Positions 1 through 9,100 of a stretch of DNA of 64,000 nt are shown here, in pieces; positions within the stretch are counted from its first letter, which is position 1, and every line of letters begins with the position of its first letter. Position numbers and translations under genes: made by a program. This stretch comes from Sinorhizobium sp. A49. GTDB lineage: Bacteria > Pseudomonadota > Alphaproteobacteria > Rhizobiales > Rhizobiaceae. The stretch is taken from NCBI RefSeq assembly GCF_002002725.1, contig NZ_MUNW01000067.1:38452-102451 (forward strand), in the 5' to 3' direction. The notes under the pieces were generated by a model, which saw nothing but the letters and a program-made list of their open reading frames with translations, did not search any database and was not told the origin of the DNA.

Positions 1-1
1 G

Positions 2-685
2 GACGCCGCGCGCGATGTCGCACTCGACTATCCGGACACATTTTTCCTCATTTCGTCGAGCGCGATCCACGAAGGCAACGTCATCGGACTCAACACCGAT
101 ACAAGCCAGCCCTTCTACCTGATGGGCGTCATCGCTGCAAAAATGGGCGGCAAGGCCGGGCTCGTCGGCGGCATGGAAATCCCGCCGATCCAGCAGGCCT
201 TCACCGGCTTCAAGAACGGCGCAAAAAGCATCAATCCGGACTTTGCGATCAGCGAAGCCTATATCGGCAACTTCACCGATACGACGGCCGCCAAGGAAGC
301 CGCATTGAGCATGATCTCGCAAGGCGCGGACTTTGTCGTACCGAACGCCTCGGGCGCCACTGTCGGCGGCTATCAGGCCATCGCCGAATCCGGGCCGAAC
401 GTGCGCTCCTTCTCGATCTTCAGCGACTTCACCGAAGTTGCGCCCAACAACATTCTGGGGCTCTACGTTGCCGACTACGCACAAGGCGTGGTCGAGGTGG
501 TCCGCGCGATCAAGGAAGGCCACCCGCCGGCGGAAAACGTCGTTTTCGGCCTGAAGGATCCCAAGGTCATCTCGTTTACCTTCCGCGACGACGGCCCGGT
601 CACCGTGCCGCAGGACATCCGCGCCGAGGTGAAGGCGATTAGCGACAAGATCGCCGCTGGCGAGATCAAGACCGGCGCAGAGTAG
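2..685 (+). CDS. BMP-family ABC transporter substrate-binding protein (5' truncated by window)
   Basis: The reading frame is open from the left edge to the TAG at 683-685, so only the C-terminal 227 residues or so are visible. The visible part has the BMP/PnrA-like periplasmic binding fold: FLISSSAIHEGNVIG, then the conserved segment FYLMGVIAAKMGGKAGLVGG, and a late SFSIFSD/VADYAQGVVEVV region. These proteins are secreted and deliver nucleosides or related ligands to an ABC importer. Two permeases and a double ATPase of the matching type follow on the same strand, which supports the assignment. The ligand cannot be read from this fragment; purine nucleosides or deoxynucleosides are the family norm. 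Confidence 0.85.
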   Translation, partial: DAARDVALDYPDTFFLISSSAIHEGNVIGLNTDTSQPFYLMGVIAAKMGGKAGLVGGMEIPPIQQAFTGFKNGAKSINPDFAISEAYIGNFTDTTAAKEAALSMISQGADFVVPNASGATVGGYQAIAESGPNVRSFSIFSDFTEVAPNNILGLYVADYAQGVVEVVRAIKEGHPPAENVVFGLKDPKVISFTFRDDGPVTVPQDIRAEVKAISDKIAAGEIKTGAE

Positions 686-754
686 CCGTCTCCATGCTGC
701 GGCAGGTCGTCCGGCCGCAGCCCTCCCGCCTCACACCAACATCCGGACCGACCC

Positions 755-1849
755 ATGGCTGAGATAAACCAGGGAGTGCGTGAGACCGTGAATTCTCAAG
801 CAACCCAAGCCTTCTACCGGACGCTCTCGCAATGCGCGATCAGCGCCCTTACACCCATCGCGGCGGTTCTCGTTGCACTAGCTTTCGGCGCAGCCCTCCT
901 CTGGCTCAACGGCTTCGACGGCAGCGACGTCGTCACCGTGATGGTCCTCGGGTCGTTTCAGGACACGCGTTCGGTCGGAGAAATTCTCCTCAAGGCTACG
1001 CCCCTTATCCTGATCGGCGCAGGTCTCTGCGTCGCCTTCCGCTGTTCGATCTGGAACATTGGCGCCGAGGGCCAGCTCTATGTCGGAGCAATTGCCGCAA
1101 CCCTTGTCGGCACGAGCATCGACGGACTTTCCGTCTGGGTGCACGCACCGCTCGTGATGCTGGTCGGTGCGTTGGCGGGTGCCGCCTGGGCCGGGATTGC
1201 CGGCTACCTGAAGGTGCGCTTTCAGGCGAGCGAGATCGTCACCACGATCATGCTCAACTACATCGCCCTTATCCTCACGAGCTACCTCGTCACCGGCCCG
1301 ATGCGCGATGCGAGCGCCGCCTATCCGCAATCGGCAAGGCTGGTGCGTGAAGCCTGGACGCCGCGCCTGGTGACCGACCTGCGGCTTCACATCGGCATCC
1401 TTGTCGCGGTGGTTCTGGCCGTTGCGCTCTACATTTTCCTGCGAAGAAGCAGTCGCGGCTTTGCCCTGCGCGTCGTCGGCCTCAACCCGCATGCCGCCCG
1501 CTATGCCGGCATGAACGTCGCACGAAACGTGATGATCGCCATCTGCATCAGCGGCGCGATGGCCGGGCTTGCCGGCGCCTTCGAAGTGGCGGGCGTCACC
1601 CGCCGGCTCTATCAGAACATCTCCCCCGGTTATGGCTTCGAAGGCATCGCTGTGGCGCTGCTGGCAGGAAACAATCCGTTGGCGGCGATCCTCTCTGGCG
1701 GGCTGTTCGCGACGCTTCGCTCCGGTTCGGAAGTCCTGCAGATCAACTCGCAGGTCCCGCAGGTCCTGGTGCTGGTCATCCAGGGCATCGTCATCCTTTC
1801 GGTCGTCGCTTTCGCCAAGCTGCGCGACATCCTCAGGATCGTGGCTTGA
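755..1849 (+). CDS. ABC transporter permease, BMP/nucleoside type (NupP/YufP-like)
   Basis: This 364-residue hydrophobic protein has a long N-terminal cytoplasmic stretch, about eight to ten membrane segments, and the BPD_transp_2 signature region around NIGAEGQLYVGAIAATLVGT (roughly residues 100-120). The NIGxEGQ motif is diagnostic of the permeases that partner BMP-type binding proteins. It starts 70 bp after the binding-protein stop, with ATG at 755. It forms the inner-membrane channel with the permease at 1928. Substrate is inferred from the family only. Confidence 0.88.
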   Translation: MAEINQGVRETVNSQATQAFYRTLSQCAISALTPIAAVLVALAFGAALLWLNGFDGSDVVTVMVLGSFQDTRSVGEILLKATPLILIGAGLCVAFRCSIWNIGAEGQLYVGAIAATLVGTSIDGLSVWVHAPLVMLVGALAGAAWAGIAGYLKVRFQASEIVTTIMLNYIALILTSYLVTGPMRDASAAYPQSARLVREAWTPRLVTDLRLHIGILVAVVLAVALYIFLRRSSRGFALRVVGLNPHAARYAGMNVARNVMIAICISGAMAGLAGAFEVAGVTRRLYQNISPGYGFEGIAVALLAGNNPLAAILSGGLFATLRSGSEVLQINSQVPQVLVLVIQGIVILSVVAFAKLRDILRIVA

Positions 1850-1927
1850 AAGCATGGAAACTCCCGCGCGGTAAGTGCCGTAGCGGGAAAACAAAATCTT
1901 TGGCTACATTCCTAGAGGGTCGACCCC

Positions 1928-2860
1928 ATGGACGATATAATATCTCTCACCTTCCTCGCGACGCTTGTCGGCGCCGCTTGGAGGCTTGCCACCCCCTTGA
2001 TTTTCGCCTCGATTGGCGAGGTCTTTTCCGAGCGCGCGGGCGTCCTCAACATCGGCCTTGAAGGCACGATGCTCGTCGGCGCATTCTGCGGCTTCGCTGC
2101 GGCCTCGGCCACCGGCAACATTCCGCTCGGTCTTTTCGCGGGCGTTGCCGGTGGCATGCTGTTCGGGCTCGTCTTCGCCTTCTTCACGATCACAATCAAG
2201 GCGGACCAGATCGTCGTGGGAGCGGCACTCAACCTGCTCGGCATGGGTCTGACAGCCTTCCTGTTCCGCACCTATTACGTTTCGACGGGCAAGGGCATCG
2301 AGATCGCCCAGCCGGTCCATATACCGTGGCTGAGGGAGCTACCATTTCTGGGCGAAGCGTTTTTCCGGCAGAACCTGATCGTCTATTCGACGATACTCGT
2401 CGCTATCCTTGCCACCCTCGTGCTCTACCGCACCTCCTTCGGCCTGACCCTTCGCGCCGTCGGCGAGCATCCGAAAGCCGTCGACGTCGCCGGCCGCAGC
2501 GTCCTTGGCTACCGCTATGCCGCCGTTCTCGTCGGTACCGGGCTTGCGGGCCTGGGAGGCGCGTTCCTGACGCTCGGGCACTCCAACCAGTTTATAGAAG
2601 GCATAACGTCCGGCCGCGGCTTCATCGCCCTTGCCGTCGTGGTGTTTGCCCGCTGGTCGCCGATCGGGGCATTCTTCGTCTCGCTGCTCTTCGGCCTCTT
2701 TTATGCCCTGCAACTCATGCTCCAGGCTCAGGCCTCGATCGTCGTGCCCTATCAGGTACTGCAGGCGCTTCCCTACATCATGACGATCATCACGCTCGTC
2801 GTTTTCCGCGGCAAAGGTGCCGCACCTAGCAAACTCGGCCAGCCCTACGAGATGAGGTGA
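1928..2860 (+). CDS. ABC transporter permease, BMP/nucleoside type (NupQ/YufQ-like)
   Basis: A 310-residue inner-membrane permease with the paired motif LNIGLEGTMLVGAFCGF near residues 39-55, the counterpart of NIGAEGQ in the preceding permease, followed by about eight membrane segments. Both permeases are needed for the heterodimeric channel in this family. Its TGA at 2858-2860 overlaps the possible GTG start of the ATPase gene (GTGA arrangement), which indicates translational coupling within the operon. Confidence 0.88.
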   Translation: MDDIISLTFLATLVGAAWRLATPLIFASIGEVFSERAGVLNIGLEGTMLVGAFCGFAAASATGNIPLGLFAGVAGGMLFGLVFAFFTITIKADQIVVGAALNLLGMGLTAFLFRTYYVSTGKGIEIAQPVHIPWLRELPFLGEAFFRQNLIVYSTILVAILATLVLYRTSFGLTLRAVGEHPKAVDVAGRSVLGYRYAAVLVGTGLAGLGGAFLTLGHSNQFIEGITSGRGFIALAVVVFARWSPIGAFFVSLLFGLFYALQLMLQAQASIVVPYQVLQALPYIMTIITLVVFRGKGAAPSKLGQPYEMR

Positions 2861-4425
2861 TCGACATGTCGACAAGACCGTTCCTACGCCTCGACAACAT
2901 CCGCAAGCGGTTCGGCTCCATCGTTGCCAGCGACGGCGTGTCGCTCGAAATCGAGGAGGGCGAAGTACACTCGCTGCTCGGCGAAAACGGCGCCGGCAAG
3001 AGCGTGCTGATGAGCATGATATGCGGCATGGCCCGGCCAGATGAAGGCGATATCGTCTACAAGGGGCAGTTGGTGAGTTTCGCCAGCCCGCGCGACGCGA
3101 TCCGCCAGCGCATCGGCATGGTGCATCAGCATTTCATGTTGGTGCCGAACCTTACGGTTGCGGAAAACTACATCCTCGGCCAAGGTTCGGCGCTCAGCGT
3201 CATCTCCGACGTGGACACGGTCCACCGAAAGATCCGCGAACTTTCCGAGCGCTACGCCCTCAACGTGCGTCCCGATGCAATTGTCGAAGATCTCTCAGTC
3301 GGCGAGCAGCAGCGGGTGGAAATCTTGAAGGTGCTGTTTCATGGCATCGACCTACTCATCCTCGACGAGCCGACCGCCGTTCTTACCCCGCAGGAGACCG
3401 ACCGTCTCCTCTCCCTCATGGGCGATCTCGTGAAGGATGGAAAGACCGTCGTCTTTATCTCGCACAAACTGGACGAGGTGATGCGCGTCAGCAATCGCAT
3501 CAGCGTCATGCGCGACGGGCGCGTCGTAAACACGGTCAAGTCAGCGGAAACGAATGCGCGGGAGCTCGCCCGCATGATGGTGGGGCGCGACGTTCGCACG
3601 GAGCTTCCGCGCGACCCTAAGCCCCCAGGCCGGGTCGTACTCTCGGTGGAAAACCTTGCCTGCCGCGCTGAGACTGGCCTTCCGGCCGTGCGCGGCTTGA
3701 GCTTCGATGTGCGCGCCGGGGAAATCGTCGGCATCGCCGGGGTTTCCGGCAATGGCCAGACGGAACTCTCGCTCGCGCTATCCGGCCTGTTGTCCGTCGA
3801 CACCGGGCGCGTCGCTCTCAACGGACAGGACATAACCGGGCTTGATCCCGCCGCGATCAATGCCAGGAGCTTTTCCCACATACCGGAAGACCGGCACAAA
3901 CATGGCATCGTGCTTCCGCTGTCGCTCAGCGAAAACACCATCCTCCAACGCTACGACCAAAAACCCTTCGCGAAGGGCGGCATCCTGAACCGCCGAGCAA
4001 TTGGCGAGCACACCCGCGATTTGATCAAACGTTTTGGAGTGAAGAGCAGGGACGAAAACCAGGCGATCGGTGCGCTGTCCGGCGGGAACCAGCAAAAACT
4101 CGTTGTCGCGCGGGAACTGGCACGCAATCCCGATTTCATCCTCGTCAATCAGCTTACCCGCGGCATCGATATTGGCGCCATGGAGTTTGTAATGGAGGAG
4201 ATGCTGAGGCAGCGCGACAGCGGCCGCGCCATTCTGCTGATCTCCACGGAGCTCGAGGAGCTGTTTGCAATCTGCGACCGCATCCTCGTGATGTTCCATG
4301 GCGAGATCCTTGGCGAACTGCCGCCGGATCGCAACCGCCTTGATGAACTCGGCTTGCTGATGGCGGGCAACAAGGAAACAGCCGGCACTTGTGGGGTAGA
4401 CAAGAGGAGCCTTGGCAGGCTTTGA
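2857..4425 (+). CDS. ABC transporter double ATP-binding protein, BMP/nucleoside type (NupO/YufO-like)
   Basis: A 522-residue protein with two fused nucleotide-binding domains. Domain 1 has Walker A GENGAGKS, signature LSVGEQQRVEI and Walker B LLILDEPTAVL. Domain 2 has a relaxed P-loop GVSGNGQTEL, a clean signature LSGGNQQK and an altered Walker B reading ILVNQLTRGID, with N where the aspartate or alanine of relatives lies. A degenerate second site is usual in this family, so function is probably kept. The GTG at 2857 overlaps the upstream stop; ATG at 2866 is an equally good start and would remove three residues. It powers the importer encoded upstream. Confidence 0.88.
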   Translation: MIDMSTRPFLRLDNIRKRFGSIVASDGVSLEIEEGEVHSLLGENGAGKSVLMSMICGMARPDEGDIVYKGQLVSFASPRDAIRQRIGMVHQHFMLVPNLTVAENYILGQGSALSVISDVDTVHRKIRELSERYALNVRPDAIVEDLSVGEQQRVEILKVLFHGIDLLILDEPTAVLTPQETDRLLSLMGDLVKDGKTVVFISHKLDEVMRVSNRISVMRDGRVVNTVKSAETNARELARMMVGRDVRTELPRDPKPPGRVVLSVENLACRAETGLPAVRGLSFDVRAGEIVGIAGVSGNGQTELSLALSGLLSVDTGRVALNGQDITGLDPAAINARSFSHIPEDRHKHGIVLPLSLSENTILQRYDQKPFAKGGILNRRAIGEHTRDLIKRFGVKSRDENQAIGALSGGNQQKLVVARELARNPDFILVNQLTRGIDIGAMEFVMEEMLRQRDSGRAILLISTELEELFAICDRILVMFHGEILGELPPDRNRLDELGLLMAGNKETAGTCGVDKRSLGRL

Positions 4426-4457
4426 TAGAGGCACGATAACCAGGAGGCCGCGCGTAC

Positions 4458-5354
4458 ATGAACATAACCCTGCGGCAACTCAGGGCCTTCATCGCAGTCG
4501 CCGAGCTCGGCCAGTTCAACATCGCCGCCCGCAACCTTCATCTCACCCAGTCTGCGGTGAGCATCCTCATCCGCGACCTGGAAGCGGAGATGGGCGTGCG
4601 TCTGTTCGACCGGCATACGCGCATGGTCTCCCTCACTCTTGTCGGCCAGGAATTTCTGCCGCAAGCAGGAAAGATTCTGAAGGACTTGGAACTTGCCGTC
4701 GGCGACGTGCGCGACAACGCTATGCTGAAGCGCGGCCAGGTGACGATCGCCGCAGCGATCGTGCTCGCTGCCACCATCGTTCCGCCGATCATTGCGCGTT
4801 TCCTGCGCATGTACCCGGAGATCTCCGTCAATATTCGCGACATGCCCGAGGAACAGATCACCCCGGCGCTCAAGCGCCACGAGGTCGACATCGCTGTCGG
4901 CACACTCTCCGAGGAGGATCCGGAGATCACCGCGACGGCCTTGATGCGCGACAAGCTGATGCTCGTCTGCCGGGAAGATCATCGGTTTGCAAAACGCAAA
5001 TCGGTGCGTTGGGCACAACTCGAGGACGAAACCCTGATTACGCTTGCCGCCGCCAATCCACTACGCAACATCGTCGAGCACAATCTTATCCGCGTCGTCC
5101 CGAACTATCGACCGAAGTACGAGGTGCGTTTTTCGACGACCGCAATCAGTATGATCGCTGCCGGGATGGGTGTTTCGGTGCTGCCGGAGAATTCCGGACA
5201 ACTCGCCTCGGCCGTCGGGGTGACCACAATCGATCTCATTGACCCAATCGTCATGCGCGACGTCTCGCTCCTTCAGCGGCGCCATCACAGCCTTTCGCCC
5301 GCTGCCGAGCATCTGAAGGCAGCCTTCATTGCCAGCGCTACGAGAGACAATTGA
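4458..5354 (+). CDS. LysR-family transcriptional regulator
   Basis: A 298-residue protein with an N-terminal winged helix (LRQLRAFIAVAELGQFNIAARNLHLTQSAVS, residues 4-34) and a LysR substrate-binding domain from about residue 90. It sits 32 bp after the ABC ATPase on the same strand, preceded by CCAGGAGG-type ribosome-binding sequence, so it may be co-transcribed with the importer and control it. LysR genes are more often divergent from their targets, so the true target may instead be elsewhere. Effector unknown. Confidence 0.88.
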   Translation: MNITLRQLRAFIAVAELGQFNIAARNLHLTQSAVSILIRDLEAEMGVRLFDRHTRMVSLTLVGQEFLPQAGKILKDLELAVGDVRDNAMLKRGQVTIAAAIVLAATIVPPIIARFLRMYPEISVNIRDMPEEQITPALKRHEVDIAVGTLSEEDPEITATALMRDKLMLVCREDHRFAKRKSVRWAQLEDETLITLAAANPLRNIVEHNLIRVVPNYRPKYEVRFSTTAISMIAAGMGVSVLPENSGQLASAVGVTTIDLIDPIVMRDVSLLQRRHHSLSPAAEHLKAAFIASATRDN

Positions 5355-5431
5355 GTGTTTCGACAACTCCCTAGTAGCTCCAGGAGTTTACGCGGAGCAG
5401 GGATTCAAACCGTACACCATGCGATCTCTTG

Positions 5432-5446
5432 AGCAGGCTTCCTGCT
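5432..5446 (+). terminator. Short hairpin after lysR
   Basis: AGCAGG at 5432-5437 pairs with CCTGCT at 5441-5446 around a 3-nt loop. There is no clear U tract, so this is only a possible terminator for the lysR transcript; it could equally be part of the decayed gene that follows. Confidence 0.25.
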
Positions 5447-5449
5447 TAG

Positions 5450-5701
5450 AAAGCGGAACTTCCTGCCGCCCACGCCGAACTCGGTGCGGAATACCAATTC
5501 GAACGACCCAACGACGGAAAGATCCTAACCGGCGACTTGTCGGAAGCAAGGCCCTCGCCATGGTCGTTCTCACTCCGCTCGGGCTTCAGAATGCTGGTGA
5601 ACGACAACCTACAGATCGAAGTAACGGGCGGCTATTTGAGCTTCGGCCAGAAAGATCTCGATGTCTGGGAGGGCAAGCTCCACGTGGCGTGGAGCTTCTG
5701 A
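5450..5701 (+). pseudogene. C-terminal fragment of an outer-membrane beta-barrel (autotransporter-type) protein
   Basis: Frame 2 is open from just after a TAG at 5447 to a TGA at 5699 and encodes alternating polar/hydrophobic strands typical of a barrel: HAELGAEYQFERPNDG, then SFSLRSGFRMLVNDNLQIE, VTGGYLSFGQ, and the terminal strand KLHVAWSF ending in the C-terminal phenylalanine needed for BAM-dependent insertion. There is no start codon with a ribosome-binding site and no upstream barrel portion in any frame. I read it as the dead 3' end of an autotransporter-like gene. It does not resemble the barrel end of the neighbouring 6188-10714 protein closely, so it is not a simple duplication of it. 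Confidence 0.6.
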
Positions 5702-6187
5702 GATCGTAGAACGGCGCTGACGAAATCAAAATGGGCCCCGCCTCCGATCCTTTCCACCGCCGCCCAGCTCGCACTGGGCTGAGCATCTACGCCAATGACG
5801 TTCAGCCAGGCGGCTCTTCGGGATACGCGCCCTGGATGGATTTCTCGGCGCCTTTCCTGAACATACACCGCACCGGCGGCCATTCTCCAGCGACGGAAAC
5901 GCCGGCGCCTCAATGCGAATTCCTGGACCTGATCTGACCGGCGTCCCGGAGCCGTAAAGCTTTGCATAGTTCCGCCCGTGCGCATCAGCATGGTCACCAT
6001 ATAATGTAAGATCAACATCGGGATAAAATCAAAACCGATCCGCGGCCGGTTTCGCGCGGACCCGATCGATGCGGCTGAGAGAGCATGCGTTTCCTGCCCG
6101 CCTTCAACTTCATGTTTCAATTTTCGTGGCACGTTGAAAACGGCCGCCGTGATCTTCGCGGCGGCTTTGCTTTTGAAGGTCAAACAC
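5702..6187. other. Intergenic stretch with only a terminator hairpin
   Basis: No convincing gene on either strand. The only structured element is the hairpin at 6143-6165, annotated separately. Confidence 0.6.
6143..6165 (-). terminator. Rho-independent terminator for the Ig-repeat gene
   Basis: GCCGCC (6143-6148) pairs with GGCGGC (6160-6165). The hairpin is flanked by T-rich sequence on the + side and by AAAAC (GTTTTC on the - strand) on the other, so it can work on the - strand 20 bp past the stop of the large gene, and possibly in both directions. Confidence 0.65.
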
Positions 6188-9100
6188 TCAGAACTGTTTT
6201 GAGGCCGTCGCTCTTCCGCCAACTGATTTCTGTCCATCGCCCTCGATGTTGAAAAGCAGGCTTGCCTCAAGCATCCAGAGATCGGCGGTCTCCAGCGTCA
6301 GACCGGCGGTAAGTGAGCCAAACGCTCCCGAACCGTCGAGACCTGAATAACCGCCAGTAACACCAAGTTTCGGTGTCAGCGTCGATCCGTTCTCCACCGT
6401 GAAGGATCGGGCGATCTCGGCCCCAAGGCTCACGCGGAACTGTTCCGCGTTGAAACCATCTATGGTGAGTTCGTCGCCCGCCGCGTTGCCTACCGAATAG
6501 TCCTCGACCTCCTCGTTGAAGTAGACGGCTCTAAGTTCCGGCGTCAGGACCGTCACCTCATCAAGCTGCCACTCACCCATGAGCGCGGTGTCGATCATCC
6601 AGCGCGTCGTATCGAAGCCGCCGTCCCAGAAGGCGGTGTCAATGTCGTTGGCGGAGCCGCCATAAAGAAGGCTCGTATCCCAGAACACACCCTTGCCGAT
6701 CTCGAAGGAGGCATAGGGACCAGCCAGCCAGCCGTTGCCAGTCAGCTCGGCGTCGGCGTCTGTCGGATCGGTCATCCGGTCGAAGTGGAACGACAGGCCG
6801 ACCAGCGCCTTCTCCGAAAGCAGGTAGTCAGCTCCCAAGCTGATCATGCCGAAGCTGCCCCATTTTCCGCCGTTCTCCTCCCGATTATGCGCCATCAGCG
6901 TGCCGTCTATCCAAATGTTGAACGGTGAGGAATAGCCGCCGGCGACGCCGTCCGCGCTGTCACGCGCCGATTCCATTTGTATAAGGCTGGTCGAGAAGCT
7001 GGCGGTCACGCCTTCTTCCGATGGCGTCATGCGGGCGGTGACCGGATTGGTGGCGTTCTTCACCTGTCGGCGATCCAGAAGACCCGGAACCTTGATTGTC
7101 GATGAGATCATGCTCTGCCGCGTCCGGACGAAGCCATGCACGAGACCATCAATCGTCTCGGCGACCTTGGCCGGATCGTAGCCGAGCTTGTAGGTCACAG
7201 TCCCGCTGTCTGAGGCTCCGAGTGCGGTCGTCAGCGTGAAGCCGACCCGTACCGTGCCGGAGAAGGCTGGGTCCGGGATAAACTTCAGATACCAGCCGAG
7301 AGGCGCGGAGCCGCTCGCCTGTGCGAATTCTCCTCTGACGATGCTCGCCGTGCCGGCATTAGCCGGTTCCACGAAAGTCCACTTGGCGTCGGTGAACGGA
7401 CCGCCAGTGGACCCGTGCACCAGATTGACATTGGCTGGCGTTCCGCCGGCCGCAACGTCGATCGTTTTGTCGGTGACGGTGACGATGCGTTCTTTCACCT
7501 TGAGCGTGTAGCTTACCGTTCCGCTCGCACCTGATCCGTCGCGCACCTCGATTGTAAAGCTGTATTGCTTCACTTCTGCGTTTGCATTGAGCGGGCCAGT
7601 CAGTTCGCCAGTAGAGGCGTTGAGGACCATGCCCGCCGGCAGTTCGCCCGAGGCGAGACTGTAGGTCAGCGTTCCTGTTCCGCCTGTCGCGGAAATCTGC
7701 TGGCTGTAATCCTCGGCTGGCATGGCCTCTGCCAACCTGCCTCCCGCTGGCAGGAAGGAGAACGTCACCACAGGCTTTACAGCCACTGTGTAGCTCGCTG
7801 CAGCGCTATTGGGCGGGACAGCGCTGTCCGTTGCCGTGATCGTAAAGCTGTAACTTCCAGCCGTGGTCGTGGTTCCGCTTATCGCACCGGTCGCAGGATC
7901 GAGCGTCAATCCGGACGGAAGCGTTCCCGCAGTAACCGCATAGCTGATCGGGGCCGTGCTGCCGGAAGCGCTCGCGGTTATCGACTGGCTATAGGCAGTT
8001 TCGGCCCTTCCGGCCGGCAAAGCCCCACCTGCAGGGGAGAAGACGAACGTTGGAGCCGCAACCGTGACAGTGACGGCCGCCGAGGTTGCAGCCGCATTAT
8101 TGGTATCGCCGGCATATTCGGCGGAAATGGAATGCGGGCCGAGGGTGAGCGCCGAGGTGACAAAGGTCGCCTTGGTACCGATGATCGTACCGGTCCCCAG
8201 CGTGGCGGCGCCGTCCCTGAAAGTGACGGTGCCGGTGGGTGATGCACCACCCGCCAGCGTCGCGGTGAAGGTGACCGGCGCACCACGCGCAGGATTGCTG
8301 TTAGAAGCCGAGACGGAGATCGTCGGGGTAACCTGTCCGACCGTGACCGTGACAGCCACCGAGGCTGCAGCCGTGTTGTTGCTGTCGCCGGCATATTCGG
8401 CGGTAATGGAGTGCGGGCCGAGGGCGAGCGCCGAGGTGACAAAGGTCGCCTCGGTACCGGTGATCGTACCGGTCCCTAGCGTGGCGGCGCCGTCCTTGAA
8501 GATGACGGTCCCGGTCGGCGATGCGCCACCCGCCAGCGTGGCGGTGAAGGTAACCGACGAACCGAGCACAGGATTGCTGTCGGAAGCCGAAACGGAAATC
8601 GTCGGGACACCGGGCGCCGCGTCATCATTGACAATGGTGCCAATAGCCTGGTGGTCGAGAACCGTAGCACCGGAAACATTCGCGACATTGACGAAGAAGG
8701 TTTCGTTGGGTTCGAGGTCCACATCCCCGTTGACGATCACGGTAAACGTGGCGCTGCTGTTGCCGGCGGCAATGCTCTGGCTGGTCGAAGACTTGGCTGC
8801 GTAATCGCCTGGGGCGCTCGCCGTGCCGTCCGCCGTGGAAACATCGAAGGTCACTCCGCCCGCGCCGACCGGTTTGTCCAGCGATACGGTGAAGTTGAAA
8901 TTCGTGGTGCCGGCATTGCCCTCCGACTGGCTGACATCGGCTATCGACAACTGCGGCGCTGGAGTGATCACGATCTCATAATCGGCTGACGAGGCGCCGC
9001 CCGCCATACCTGCGGCCCAGACTGTAAAGGTGAAGGTACCGGCCACCGTCGGCGTGCCGGTGATGGCGCCGGTCGACGAATTGATTGACAGCCCAGTCGG

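Noticed and set aside
5380..5460. tRNA-like T-loop sequence (GGTTTGAATCC on the reverse strand)
   Set aside because: No acceptor or T stem pairs around it, and the nearby hairpin does not fit an anticodon arm.
8051..8608. Tandem repeats considered as a CRISPR-like or mobile repeat
   Set aside because: The 279-bp period is an exact 93 codons in frame within a single Ig-repeat protein; it is a protein-domain duplication.
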